DNA from: Pyrrhosoma nymphula
Taxonomy: Eukaryota; Arthropoda; Insecta; Odonata; Coenagrionidae
Assembly (NCBI GenBank): GCA_963573305.1
Contig: OY754339.1
Location: 12,757,941 to 12,821,940, forward strand
DNA length: 64,000 nt
Reading direction: 5' to 3'
In this document: positions 45,466-55,698 of the stretch, in pieces
Position numbering within the stretch: the first letter of the stretch is position 1
How the letters are laid out: every line of letters begins with the position of its first letter
The notes under the pieces: model-generated
The model's input: the letters and a program-made list of their open reading frames with translations, nothing else
What the model was told of the DNA's origin: nothing
The model's database searches: none
Made by a program: the position numbers and the translations under genes

Positions 45466-45733
45466 TGGGTAAGATTATTAAATAAATTATATCTTTTTAC
45501 GAATTAATTTTTAAAAATTATATATAGTAAACGTAAATAATTTAATTTTGAAATATCAATTAAAATGCGTAAATAATTTATGAGAGTCATTAGTAAGAAT
45601 GTTTTTATGTGTAATTATAAAAATGCATAACAGTATTTACAAGCTTGTTTAGTGAATTTGAAATAACTAATAACTCAAAGAATGTAATTTTTTTAAATTA
45701 GTAATTATCTTTATGTACAATAAAATATAACAA

Positions 45734-45948
45734 TTAATCCTCGCAGAAAAGCACTTCAGGCACAATGGTGGTTGTCAGGCATTGCTCCCAAAAATCTTTA
45801 GTTTCCTCTGAAGGAGGGAGTCCCAACTCTCTCTCTAACTTAAACATTTCTAGCCGGCACATGTAATTTTGAAGTTTTAAATATTTCAGTTGTTCTATTT
45901 TCTTTTCTTTTTCATATTCATCTTCCCCTTCATGTTTCCTTTTTGTCC
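45734..45948 (-). pseudogene. Myb-like accessory protein, last exon (Harbinger 2)
   Basis: The minus strand has an acceptor-like TTTTCAG before about 45948 and then encodes a charged coiled coil: KRKHEGEDEYEKEKKIEQLK, LEMFKLERELGLPPSEE, stop at 45734. Composition and position (opposite strand, 3' of the transposase) match the end of the Harbinger Myb-like protein, as at 35438-35589. The DNA-binding exons would lie to the right, where a Helitron end and a Transib fragment now sit; they were not found. Confidence 0.55.
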
Positions 45949-45992
45949 TGAAAATCAATGTTTTTTGGTGTTTCTCAATTTTATAAGAAAAC

Positions 45993-46400
45993 TAGCTGAC
46001 CCGGCAAACGTTGTTTTGCCACATAAATTATTTCTAGTGAATATTTTGGTAATCGGATAAAAAATAACTAACTTATTGTGTGTGGGGACGTGGAATGGCC
46101 TGATTTGAACGATGACGACCTGTATAAATAATAAAACACCAAACATTTTTTAAATTCATTTTACTTGCATTATCTTTATCAATAAATTTCAAACTGCATA
46201 TATCACAAATTATGAAAATTAAAAAAATAAACATTGTCTCTCTCCTAGTGCAATGGGATGTACGATATTTTTCGTGAGTCCATCTTCAGCCAACACAAAC
46301 AAACTGGATGGCTTGCCTACGCGAGAACATGCCACATATAATTATCCGTGTGAAAAACACGGTGTGCCCAAATCTATGCCACAAACAAACACGTAAGGAG
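45993..46400 (-). mobile_element. Helitron 3' terminus with end of the helicase gene
   Basis: On the minus strand about 46400-46250 encodes VCGIDLGTPCFSHG, a TAA in place of the Gln codon, then LYVACSRVGKPSSLFVLAED and GLTKNIVHPIAL. This is the last conserved motif and C-terminus of the Helitron Rep/helicase. Downstream, GGCAAA-ACAACG-TTTGCC forms a 6-bp-stem hairpin, followed 11 bases later by CTAG and then T. That is the standard Helitron end (hairpin, CTRR, insertion next to T). It sits in the presumed intron before the Myb-like exon of Harbinger 2. The rest of the helicase is missing. Confidence 0.85.
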
Positions 46401-46481
46401 AAAAGAGGAAGAAGTTCCGATGACCTATTGTTTCCATTGACTATTTTCAATTACTATAAAAGTTTGCTGTCGACATTATTA

Positions 46482-47190
46482 TTACATATTCGTTATTAGC
46501 TTATTATTCGTTATTGCGTTGCAAAGTTTCCCGTCTGCCATTGTCATATGTAAAGCATGCGCTACGGATACACAATGCCCAGAACACATACTTGCGGAAG
46601 GAATCAAGATGGAAATTTCTCTGCCTACACGACTTTTTTCCTCTTGTATGCACATCGTTGTCTCTAACCTCATAGGGCGAAAGTATCTTGGTGACGATGT
46701 TCCTGAATTTTGCCTAACAATCAGTTTTTGACCATTTTCATTTGAGTTAAACTTCTGCAAAGGAACTACAGAGGTAATGTACAGACTTCTGTCATCCAAG
46801 TGTGGATTAAGAGCTTTCTGTTTGCACATAGTATAGCCACTGCTCCCGTCAGAACCCCATTTAGAAATGAGAATTAAATTATTCAAATGATCAGGTTGCA
46901 AAGTACGAAGGACTGTTTCGACAACTTTTAGCTGGCGATCCAGGGTCAAATCGAGAAGTGAATGCAAGGTGATCTCCGCGGTTTATTCAGAGATATTAAC
47001 AAATGCATCAGGTGGGTAGCATCTTCTCTTGGCTAGCTTTATAGCCGAATAAGGGGGGTAAAATTGACTGCGTTATGTGACACTGCGCTTTCTCTGATAA
47101 GCAAATACTGCTGCTTCGTCAGCTTCGCCTGCACGATCAAATTCAGAGCTTCTTCGAGTGTCTCGCAGCATGAGATAAATCTCCAAGCCT
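46482..47190 (-). pseudogene. Transib/RAG1-like transposase fragment
   Basis: The minus strand reads KLAKRRCYPPDAF, ITLHSLLDLTLDRQLKVVE, ILISKWGSDGSSGYTMCKQ, RSLYITSVVPLQKF, QNSGTSSPRYFRPMRLE and HALHMTMADGKLCNAI. The KWG.DGSSG segment, followed by a NPRPSS..CRP-type segment (degenerate here) and the TM.DGK segment, is the pattern I associate with Transib transposases and, more distantly, the RAG1 core; the Asp in SDGSSG is the presumed first catalytic residue. The stretch 46967-46482 is open; upstream pieces are broken by stops (one near 47005). The C-terminal Glu region is absent. Assignment is by remembered family patterns and needs a search. Confidence 0.6.
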
Positions 47191-48032
47191 TTCATTTTGC
47201 TTCTTTTATGTGAAACAGTTTGTTATAAATTTTCTCTACTTCAAAGTAGAGAAGAATGTACCTTCTGAAAACCGATTTCCATGAATCGAAGGTACCAATT
47301 CAAATTTCACTTATGGCTTTCCGAGGGAAAATAAACTAAAGGAGCTTGTGCTTCAATTATATCCAAATGCTCATTCGTTTTGTTGGCAATCGCCATAAAA
47401 AAAAGGATGCCACAACTACAACATCATATGTAGTAACGCTGATATCGCTGCATGTCGCTAATATTTCCTTTGCACCACGGTTAAAAACGCAGCGCCACCC
47501 TCGGTGTATCCCCGCACTAATTTCAGTGTAGACATTTATTAGACTTCATATAAAATGAAAGTTCGCGGCAAATTTTTTTGGCGCATAATCAGGAAGCAAT
47601 ATTTTACCAATTTCAAGCAACCAGAAAGCTGTGTTACGCAGTGGTTTTTTGTAGCTCATCTTTTTTGGCGTATGTAGATTATGTAGGGGTGTGTGTAAAT
47701 ATTAGGCCATAGCTCTCCAAATATATTGTCTATTAGGCATAAATTTGCTAAAATGTGAAGAATATAAGTCCTGATAAAGAGAGAGGATCATTTCAAATCA
47801 TTTAATTGCTTTCGGGATGCGAAGTGAAAAAATATTACAGGAGGTGCAACTTCATTCGAAAATTTGCGATGGAAATCCGCCAAAACACAAGTGTCAAAAT
47901 TGTGTTAAATCAGATTTTTTGTCCCAAAATCGTACTCCATGGAACAGCGGGGACCTTTACCTTTGCATTACCTCCAAATTTGCATAATTTTACACAATTT
48001 TAAAAATCGACTTTTGGCGGGCTAAACTGGCA
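47191..48032. other. Spacer left of the P-like element
   Basis: No gene recognised. An inverted pair TTCTCTACTTC / GAAGTAGAGAA lies near 47237-47255. The region ends at the target duplication of the P-like transposon. Confidence 0.45.
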
Positions 48033-48039
48033 CTCTGAC
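48033..48039. repeat. Left target-site duplication of the P-like element
   Basis: CTCTGAC, repeated at 52341-52347 immediately outside the terminal inverted repeats. Confidence 0.85.
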
Positions 48040-48071
48040 CAACACCACCTAGAGAGAAGGCCTGAGGGCTC
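48040..48071. repeat. Left 32-bp terminal inverted repeat of the P-like element
   Basis: Begins CAACACCACCTAGAGAGAAG and ends GGGCTC. It pairs with 52309-52340 with four mismatches. Confidence 0.92.
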
Positions 48072-48794
48072 GCGTGTGACGTATTCACGCGGAGGCCAAC
48101 CGTGCCGAAGTGCCCATCGTTATGAGTGAGCTTACGTAGGAATTCAACTCAAACATCGATATCACTAAACCATACGTGCTGGGATTTAGAGCGTCACTAT
48201 TAATCATCGATTACACCTCTTTTTCCAATCCGTTGTTAGTGCGGCATTATTAAATACAACTACGGGGATAACAGCGTATTAAAAATAATTGTTGCTGAGC
48301 AGTTCATCGCTTATAAATTTCCGTTTCTTTTACCAGGTGCGACCACTGAAATTTTCCCCTTCGCGATAGAAACTATTTAGTTTTTATTAAAACCATGCGA
48401 TTCACCACGCTACATACCGAAAATGTAAGACCCAAATCATTAAATGTCACCGTAAATGCAAATTTCACTGCTTTATGAAAAGCTACACAATAATAAAGAG
48501 TTATTAAATATTATCACCACTGCGAATAAATATGATTTGCGTAAGTTGCTATAGTGAAAATGAACTTTAAAACTCGAGAAAAGGTGTTCCTAGCATACAA
48601 TCAATAACTAATGATTCACGTATTTTTATTCCACATCACCGATTTTCAAGTTTTGCTATCACTCTATAATTAAATATATATTTAAACGAAAAAAAAAGCT
48701 TACGAGCGAGTAAATACAACAAATTAGGTACCTGCCAAACATTTCTGGATAATTACAGTAAATAATGAAGATGAGTTACTTGTGATAATCCATA

Positions 48795-48800
48795 TTTATT
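48795..48800 (-). terminator. Polyadenylation signal candidate (AATAAA, minus strand)
   Basis: TTTATT on + gives AATAAA on - about 18 bases after the transposase stop at 48818. Confidence 0.5.
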
Positions 48801-48817
48801 AAAGAAATGCACTAAAA

Positions 48818-51800
48818 CTACTTAACAAATTTCATAATCTTCCTGGTATTACTTAGGCGACTATACTCGTCATTTTTTCTGTTACTGTAATTCTTAAGGA
48901 ATATGTTACAACAGACATACACAATCTTCTTAATACCATTGTTCACTGGGTGATCACTGTTACAAACACTGTCATTTAGAAAGTCACTTAAAATTAATGC
49001 ATTTATGCTCAAACTAAAGAGGACATTTCTCTGACTCACTTCTTTCAAAAATTCCTCCTCCAAGGAACTGCTGATAATTTTGTTCATCACAATATACGTA
49101 TAAACAACTGCATTCACAGCTGCCTCCTGAGGCAAATTAAGTCCACCACGACTAAGGCACTTTATGAAATTGTCATTACTTCTCTCTTCCATAATGCCAT
49201 CCTTTACAAATATTTGTTTACAAAATGAACAATTGGTCATCTTCAGGTATGACCTCACACAATATCCAGCAATATATGTCAAAACAGGTAAAGCAGTATT
49301 TACACTTGCAATATCCTCAGGCTCTACGAAAATATTATAGTGTAAAAATGACTCGACTGAATCTTGCAGCTGAAGCACTTCACAAGCATCATCAATGCTG
49401 TCAACTAAAATATTTTGGTAGGCTTGTGATTTTAGGTTCAGTGGTAAGCGGGTTTGAAGCCTTAATTTTTTTTCTGACTCATACAATTGCCTTATTGAAA
49501 TATGGTAATTAGACCCGGCAAGCTGCCTGTATTGACCAAAACGCCCTTCTAAACAGTCTGTTTGGATTTTTCCAGGCAACAAAAAGTTCATTCCCAATTC
49601 CAAAATGCAGTACGATGCCATTTCATTAAGAGCATGTGTTGTGTGCATCAAGGCAGTACGTGTTTCTTTTGACAAATTCCCAATTCCAGAATCTCCCCAA
49701 CTGTCAAGCCAATCAAAAACTTTTTCTAAGAGTTTTCGCCCTTCACAGTCTAAAGTGATAGGACTTTGCAAGGGGTCTTTCAATCTAATGCTTTTGTTTG
49801 GAGTCTTTACATTTACCACCTTCCACCAATCAGAAAATATTTTAAGAAATGCAGCAGTTCCATGACAATATTTCAAATTCTTATCTCTCCCTAAAATCTT
49901 CAAAGCATTGACCACATTGTCATTGAAAACCTGTAGAACAAGTTTCACATTTTGTCTCTCTATGTGTGAAGGATAGAGAGCTTTCAAGGTGAGTGGATGC
50001 CCATACCGTACAATCTCACCACACTCAAGAAAATAAAGTTCTCGAATAGCTGCAAATGATGCTGTGGATTTTGGTCTACTAGGATCATCTACATCAGGGA
50101 ATACCAGCAATTGTCCATTGCTCTGATTTAGCCTATTGTTCCTAACACATTTAAGGATATGAACAGAATCAAACAAGAAAAAGAGTGGTCTAGATTCATC
50201 GCAAGGGTTTGGATAAACAATGCTCAGTTTGTTAGGGTTGGCAAACATAGATGCTGCTTTTCTATTAATGGCATTATTGTCCGACACTAAGCAAACAACC
50301 CTATACCCAATACCCTCCAATGCAATAATAACTTTCTTGGTTACATGAAACAAGTCACCAGCAGAGAAATTGCTGACAGGTAGAATATGAATCACCTCTT
50401 TGAACGAGGACATCAAACTTGAAATCATAAAAACATGCGCAGTTTTCGCAACTGAGGAGGAGTTATGGCAAAAACCTACAACATTACCTCCTTTGTAATC
50501 AACGTAAGGCTTCAGATGAATTTCATCCATCATTAAGATGACATTTCTCTCCTGGGGTTCAAGTGTTGAGAAGACAGTTTTGGCATATGATAAAGTGTCA
50601 CACAAATCTGTTTGTGGGCTTAAATTGTAACTCGAACACACCTGACGAATGGTAGTGGGATGTGGTAGTGAGAACATGCCCGAGCTTCTGGCAAATTTGT
50701 AAGCATGAGAGGAAATGGTAAACAAAATGCAAGAAAAAATCAAAGTTTCGCTTCTATAGCGGTAGCTAAACTTGCTACATAGAATGAACTTCAATTGTTC
50801 AATAATAAATCTAACTCTATCACCTACTTCATTGTCTTCTGATAGTGACTCTAAGATAGGCAAAATCGCTTCTACCTTAAGATTCACTTCTGTTCTCTCA
50901 ATGATTGGTTTGTTACCCATCAAAACATGTAACCCATCCAAAATGTCATTAATTACATTTATCTCATTCACTCGCATGGGCAACTTGTATTTACCCACTT
51001 TTTTTATAGAAACACTGCCTAGAAAAATACTCACTTCCAAATCATTTCCAACTAAAACACATGCCTTAACTTCTGGAAAAGGATCCGTTACAATATAGCA
51101 CATAAGCAATTTGTTACCTTTCAAGACAATTGAGAAATTACCCAACCAGTCACATTCCTTCAATTTATCTTGAAGTTCACTCAAATTATTTAACTTTGCT
51201 TTTTCCTCACTAAATCTTCTCTCTTCTTTGCTCTCTTCAATGCACTTCTCCAGCTGCTTCATTTCAATCCTTAACCTTTTCATCTCAGGCTCCTCACGAG
51301 ACGATGGTTCCGAACTTAAGTACGATGGGCAGCCAGGGAAAACAGAAGGTATTGAGCCTTCTTTCAGTCTGGGAGCTGATAATTTCGCAGTAACCAGCTT
51401 GCCAGTTTTCTCATCGTACATGGAAGTCTCCAATGAAACATCCTGTTCCAGGAAATGCCTAATGCACACCTAAAATACATGTTGGTAAAATTAGTTTTGT
51501 AAGAAGGTATCGCTAGATGAAAATAATAGCTCTTTTCCATAATTTATAGGAAAACAGACATTTTTCCTCTACGTATAGCACCTAATAGTTTATTACAACA
51601 ATCTTTGCACTAATATTTATGCGAAAAGATAAAAAATTGCGAGGTATACAACCAACATACGACCATGATACCCACTCGAATACTAAAATTCAAACATGCA
51701 TTTTGTACGCATGATATATATGAGTACTTAATATTGAAAATTCCAATTTAGGTATGCGAGCATATCGAAAAGAAAGAATTGAGAGAATCAATGACATACC

Positions 51801-52118
51801 TGTACTTAAAATATTGCTCCCTCCGTCTAGGTATTAACAAGTGGCTATAGTATCAAATGACTACTTCCAAACACTTTTGCATAATATTGCTTGCTTATTA
51901 TTTCGGCGACCAAATGCATTCGAGGACAGTCCATCGAAAATATTGCTTGATTATTCATAACTTACCCTTGTATGTGGAGTTGGCTTGAAATTGTCTCTCG
52001 GTATACTCCTTATCCACTTCTTCTTGAGTTCGGTGTCTTCCGGGAAACGAAATACGGACACCTTCTCACCACTAGAATAATTCCCACGGCAGTTAGGCAC
52101 ACAGCACTTATTCACCAT
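48818..52118 (-). CDS. P-element/THAP9-like transposase, two exons, 934 residues
   Basis: Exon 1 is 52118-51966 (51 codons, ATG at 52118, donor GTAAGT). Exon 2 is 51469-48818 (883 codons plus stop, acceptor TTTTAG). The join is in phase between codons. The THAP zinc finger is built across the intron: CCVPNC (C-X3-C), KKKWIRSIP, then VCIRHF (Cys and His) and a PSVFP box near residue 93. A coiled coil (about residues 110-150) probably mediates dimerisation. The catalytic core has ILMMDEIHLKPYVDY (Asp366), VVCLVSDNNAINRK (Asp448), FLFDSVHILKCVRN (P-family D..H..K box) and QTDCLEGRFGQYRQLAGSN (Glu692). No stop or frameshift is visible and length fits the family (751 residues in Drosophila P; about 900 in THAP9). 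It should bind the element ends and cut and paste the transposon. Confidence 0.92.
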
Positions 52119-52308
52119 TGTAAGGAACTTGATAGCTTGACGAAATTCACAAAGAAATCACTTGTTCTCCCACATAGCACATGTGGTTTGCATTACTTGT
52201 TGAAATCACTTCTCTCTCACTCTTTCCCGTTAGATCTCGCGCTCGGTCTCGTATGCAACGAGGGAGGCCTCGGCCTCCGGATGATGACGTCAGGAGATTT
52301 CAAGGCAT

Positions 52309-52340
52309 GAGCGCTAAGGCCTTATATCTAGGTGGTGTTG
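52309..52340. repeat. Right 32-bp terminal inverted repeat of the P-like element
   Basis: Ends TCTAGGTGGTGTTG. The start codon lies about 190 bases inside this end, so the promoter must lie in 52119-52340. Confidence 0.92.
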
Positions 52341-52347
52341 CTCTGAC
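52341..52347. repeat. Right target-site duplication of the P-like element
   Basis: CTCTGAC, identical to 48033-48039. Confidence 0.85.
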
Positions 52348-53001
52348 CCCCTGTGCGCCTGGGGGGCGCGTGTACTCCTTGTAAAACGCTGGGTCTTTCG
52401 TCTCCTTTATATAGACTCCAGGGTCGGAGCATTGTGCTGTGCTTGTTTATTGTGATCTCGCGCAATACATTGGAGAGTGTAGTAGATGACAGATATTTTT
52501 TTAAATTTTGAATACGTTTTGCTATAATGTACGGAAGACTTTTTGCTATAATTGCATTATTTACTGTACTATACTCGTGGTATACATTGCGTGCATTCTA
52601 AAAATATCTACGCAGTTGTAACTCAACTAGTAACGTGTAGTGTCATCAAATTGTGACAATATATTCTGAAATTGAAAGTATGATCTGCATTATACGTTGG
52701 TTTGGTTTTAAGTAGTATGCCGTTATTCAATCCCTTGATTTGATTGAACCACCACCCATGAAATATAAATGTTTTCATAAGCTAGTACTTTTTCACATGT
52801 TTTAGGATGTGTTTCTCGTTAATCAGTCATTTCCATGAAAATGTTGTTTCTGTATTTAAAAACAACAACCTATGCTAACAATGTGGTTCCTCTGGGTGTT
52901 TTTTATTTCAATTTCCCCATTTATTGAGCTAGTGTTCAAGGACAAGGGATCTCTTGGTAATTCCAAATGATCACATATGTAGATTGGTATGTGAGTTAAC
53001 T
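52348..53001. other. Spacer without recognised features
   Basis: AT-rich. No gene, repeat or terminal structure was seen. Confidence 0.45.
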
Positions 53002-53047
53002 GGAGGGTTATTCCCTAACGTTGGCATCCGATGCTTTGGGGTTAATG

Positions 53048-53064
53048 ATGCCAAATTTGGCATC
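53048..53064. repeat. Palindrome in the unassigned transposon
   Basis: GATGCCAAATTTGGCATC (53047-53064) is a perfect 18-bp palindrome built from the GATGCC/GGCATC subterminal motif. Confidence 0.9.
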
Positions 53065-53706
53065 AGCAACGATGAATGGAATCACTAGTTATTCCTTAAA
53101 AGTCGCCGTTGCCTTTTAGTGATGCCATTCGTGTCACGGGCGACAGAGACCGTGATACTGGTGGCATCGCCGGTAGGTATCCCGAAACTATTCGAAAAAT
53201 CATCGCCAGGCGATAGTATTTTGTCATTGTTTGAAAATGGCGATGGAATTTCAAAATCGAAGAAGAGTAATCTTGTTGCCAAACCTACACATCAACCTAA
53301 TGCAAGCCATAGAACGTCGTGAGTTAGTATAATAGAAAGGCGGTGATTGTGGGATCAATTAAACACGTTCGAGGTTCCGAGTTATTTTTTGTTTGCGTTG
53401 AACACACGTTAAGTATTGAGCAGTGATTCCGCTCAATCTTTACCTTAAAGAGAACTTTTATATAGATTACGAGAAAAGTTCCCAGGGGGCATATTTAATG
53501 GTTTCCTGAATGGAGTGGCCCTTAATTTTAGTCACATCGATTGCTAAGAAGCCCACCTCATCGCAATATTATCTGCTCCACTGCATCCCACTGTTACAAT
53601 TATTTCAGCTAAAACTAGCATGAACAGATGTGTCAATTTCAAATGTCATAAATCATTGCTATTGATAAAAGTTGTAGTTTCAGGCTTAATTTTTTGGAAT
53701 AACATC

Positions 53707-53995
53707 ATAAATGAAAATGACTGGCAATTTTCCACAAGAATATATTTAAAAAACGACCGGTTTCAGTGTACAACACCATCATCAGGTGAAATCATATCTT
53801 TTACATCCGTATATATACCAAATTGCATGAGGGGAGGAAAGGGATGAGAGGGGGTGGGGTTGGGAAGAATAAGGATTGGGAGTTGAGAAGAGGGTGAGAG
53901 GTGGGGGGGGGGGGAGGTTGTTAAAGGGTAAAACCCGCATGGTAGTGATCTGGGGAAGTCACAGGTCGTTAAGCGACACAGGACATCCACCCAAG
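53707..53995. repeat. Left inverted terminal repeat (PLTR) of the Penelope-like element
   Basis: About 289 bases, inverse of 54861-55146, including a G-rich tract near 53905 (C-rich in the partner) and a hammerhead-like core at 53754-53785 on the minus strand. Confidence 0.9.
53754..53785 (-). ncRNA. Hammerhead-ribozyme-like core in the Penelope terminal repeat
   Basis: The minus strand shows CTGATGA, a 14-base segment that folds as a 5-bp stem (GGTGT/ACACT) with a 3-base loop, then GAAAC and CGGTC. CUGAUGA ... GAAA ... UC is the conserved hammerhead core, with a very short stem III (CCGG), as described for Penelope-like elements, where such ribozymes are thought to act as dimers. Stem I pairing looks weak by eye. 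The other arm (+ strand, 55068 on) has CTGGTGA and GCAAC, so its core is damaged. Confidence 0.65.
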
Positions 53996-54003
53996 AAAAA
54001 AGT

Positions 54004-54356
54004 GTGGTGTTTATGAAGTCAAGTGCGATTGTGGAGCCACCTACATTGGGCAGACAGGGAGGAATTTTTCCACCCGCATCAGTGAACATAAAAAGTGCTA
54101 TGTTTCCGGAAACGAAACTTCGATTTTCGCGAAGCATCTTATGGATGCGAAACACTCTAGTGATTTTAATTTCAACGTGCTCCACACTTTGGATAAAGGA
54201 AAGAAATTGGACGCCATGGAGCAGGTTGAAATTATCCAAAGAAGGAACTGGAAGCAGAATCTTCTTAACGATGTTCAATTCCTTTCGTACCCCTCCCCTC
54301 TCCTCTCCATCACCTTCCCACGAAGTGCACACTCGTTAGGACTGCCGCAACCATAG
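54004..54356 (+). pseudogene. Penelope-like GIY-YIG endonuclease fragment
   Basis: The frame with GVYEVKCDCGATYIGQTGRN, FSTRISEHKKCYV and MEQVEIIQRRNWKQ gives the GIY-YIG nuclease (GVY ... YIGQ, the conserved Arg, and the C-terminal Glu). The RT that should precede it is missing, because the left inverted repeat joins directly at about 53996. The frame ends at 54354-54356. In complete elements this nuclease makes the nick that primes reverse transcription. Confidence 0.85.
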
Positions 54357-54860
54357 TCACTGAAAACCCCCCCTCCTCCACGACCGATTCCCTTGTGTTT
54401 CTCATTCCTAAAATCACATAATTGCTCTCTGCATGAACTTCCCTTCCTCTTGTCCACCCCCTCATCAACCATTGTGTAAGATCCATCCTATTAGCCTACT
54501 ACAGCCTTTGCTACGTGACAGACTTTACCGCTCGACCCTTTCCTGTCTCAACGAGTACCTGGGGTCGTCATCTTCGGACCGAACACTCTCCCTTTCCCTT
54601 CCCCCTCCCCCCTATCACCTCCAAGCCCATGCCCTCTGGATACCTTTGGCAAATACAACTGGAACCCCAAGGAGCTAATCCTCCTTAACCCGAAGTCTCC
54701 GTCACTCCGATGGATGCCAACGCCCGGTCCTCCCACCCCCTCCACTCTGGACTTCACGTGGACTTCTGAGGATTCATAATGACCGGGGCCTCACCCAGAC
54801 CGCCAGCTTGCGAGGTTCCACCCTTCCAATTTTAGGAGCACAGCGGACATCAACAGGACT

Positions 54861-55146
54861 CTTGGGTGGATGTCCTGTGTCGCTTAACGACCTGTGACTT
54901 CCCCAGATCACTACCATGCGGGTTTTACCCTTTAACAACCTCCCCCCCCCACCTCTCACCCTCCTCTCAACTCCCAATCCTTATTCTTCCCAACCCCACC
55001 CCCTCTCATCCCTTTCCTCCCCTCATGCAATTTGGTATATATACGGATGTAAAAGATATGATTTCACCTGGTGATGGTGTTGTATACTGCAACCGGTCGT
55101 TTTTTAAATATATTCTTGTGGGAAATTGCCAGTCATTTTCATTTAT
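54861..55146. repeat. Right inverted terminal repeat (PLTR) of the Penelope-like element
   Basis: Inverse of 53707-53995. It carries a mutated hammerhead-like core on the + strand near 55068-55100. Confidence 0.9.
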
Positions 55147-55159
55147 TATTGCTATTGAT

Positions 55160-55698
55160 TTCATGTTGCAACAAAACAGCACAATGGCAGTATGTAGGCT
55201 TCTAACTGTAGGCGCAAGGATTTAGCCAAAATTGTTTGTATTTTGATATCTCCCAACTCATAAACCTATGATGACTGTAAGCATGGCATACGTAAGTCTT
55301 TGAATCTACCAAATCTACGCAGCAATCTCTTGCGTTAACCTCTTCCTACAGTTCAGTTATCGGGAGGGTTTATCCATTAATGTATATTTTACATGTGGTA
55401 GTACAAGCTACATCTAACGCTGCTTGGAGGTACACTATACTAAAAGTATATATAAATGTCATTTCGGGAATATGCACAAGGAGCAATGACATGAAATAGC
55501 CTATCGTCGTACCTCAACTTACATACTCCAGCCGCAGCGTCCGAGGCTACGCTTCAGCTTATAGTCAACAAAGTTCCTCATTGGCTTAAGATTAACGTTA
55601 TTCTTTTGTCGTGGCGTTTGTGGCGTGTCACGTCATGCTTTAGGAGCCTTACAGGCTCCTTAGACCTGCTTACGGTATCAACTTTACTCTTGCCATGG
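55160..55698. other. Body of the unassigned transposon, right half
   Basis: No coding motif recognised; it lies between the Penelope duplication and the right subterminal GGCATC cluster. Confidence 0.45.

Larger units (their letters stand above)
44082..45992 (+). mobile_element. Second Harbinger (PIF) element, left part
   Basis: A candidate left end GGGGCCCATTTCTCAAAGC (44082) begins a stretch dense in ACAAGT motifs, followed by a single-exon DDE transposase on + and the last exon of a Myb-like protein on -. The right part is interrupted by a Helitron end at 45993 and the right terminus was not found. The GGGCCCATTTCTCAAAGC style fits Harbinger termini. Confidence 0.7.
48040..52340 (-). mobile_element. 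Complete P-element-like (THAP9-type) DNA transposon, 4.3 kb
   Basis: Terminal inverted repeats of 32 bp start CAACACCACCTAGA (48040-48071 and, inverted, 52309-52340; four mismatches). They are followed inside by a second conserved inverted block (GACGT ... CGGAGGCC, about 48078-48097, and its inverse near 52273-52293). The ends are flanked by CTCTGAC duplications. The element holds one two-exon gene on the minus strand encoding an undamaged THAP transposase. Terminal repeat length near 31 bp and a 7-8-bp duplication are P-superfamily traits. It looks structurally complete. Confidence 0.93.
53667..55147 (+). mobile_element. Truncated Penelope-like element with inverted terminal repeats
   Basis: A 12-bp perfect duplication ATTGCTATTGAT flanks it (53655-53666 and 55148-55159). 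Nearly identical inverted arms lie at 53707-53995 and 54861-55146, with a 40-base extension between the left duplication and left arm, a known Penelope trait. The unique centre carries the GIY-YIG endonuclease on + (about 54004-54290) and a 3' region. The RT is lost. Arms this similar imply a recent insertion. Confidence 0.85.
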
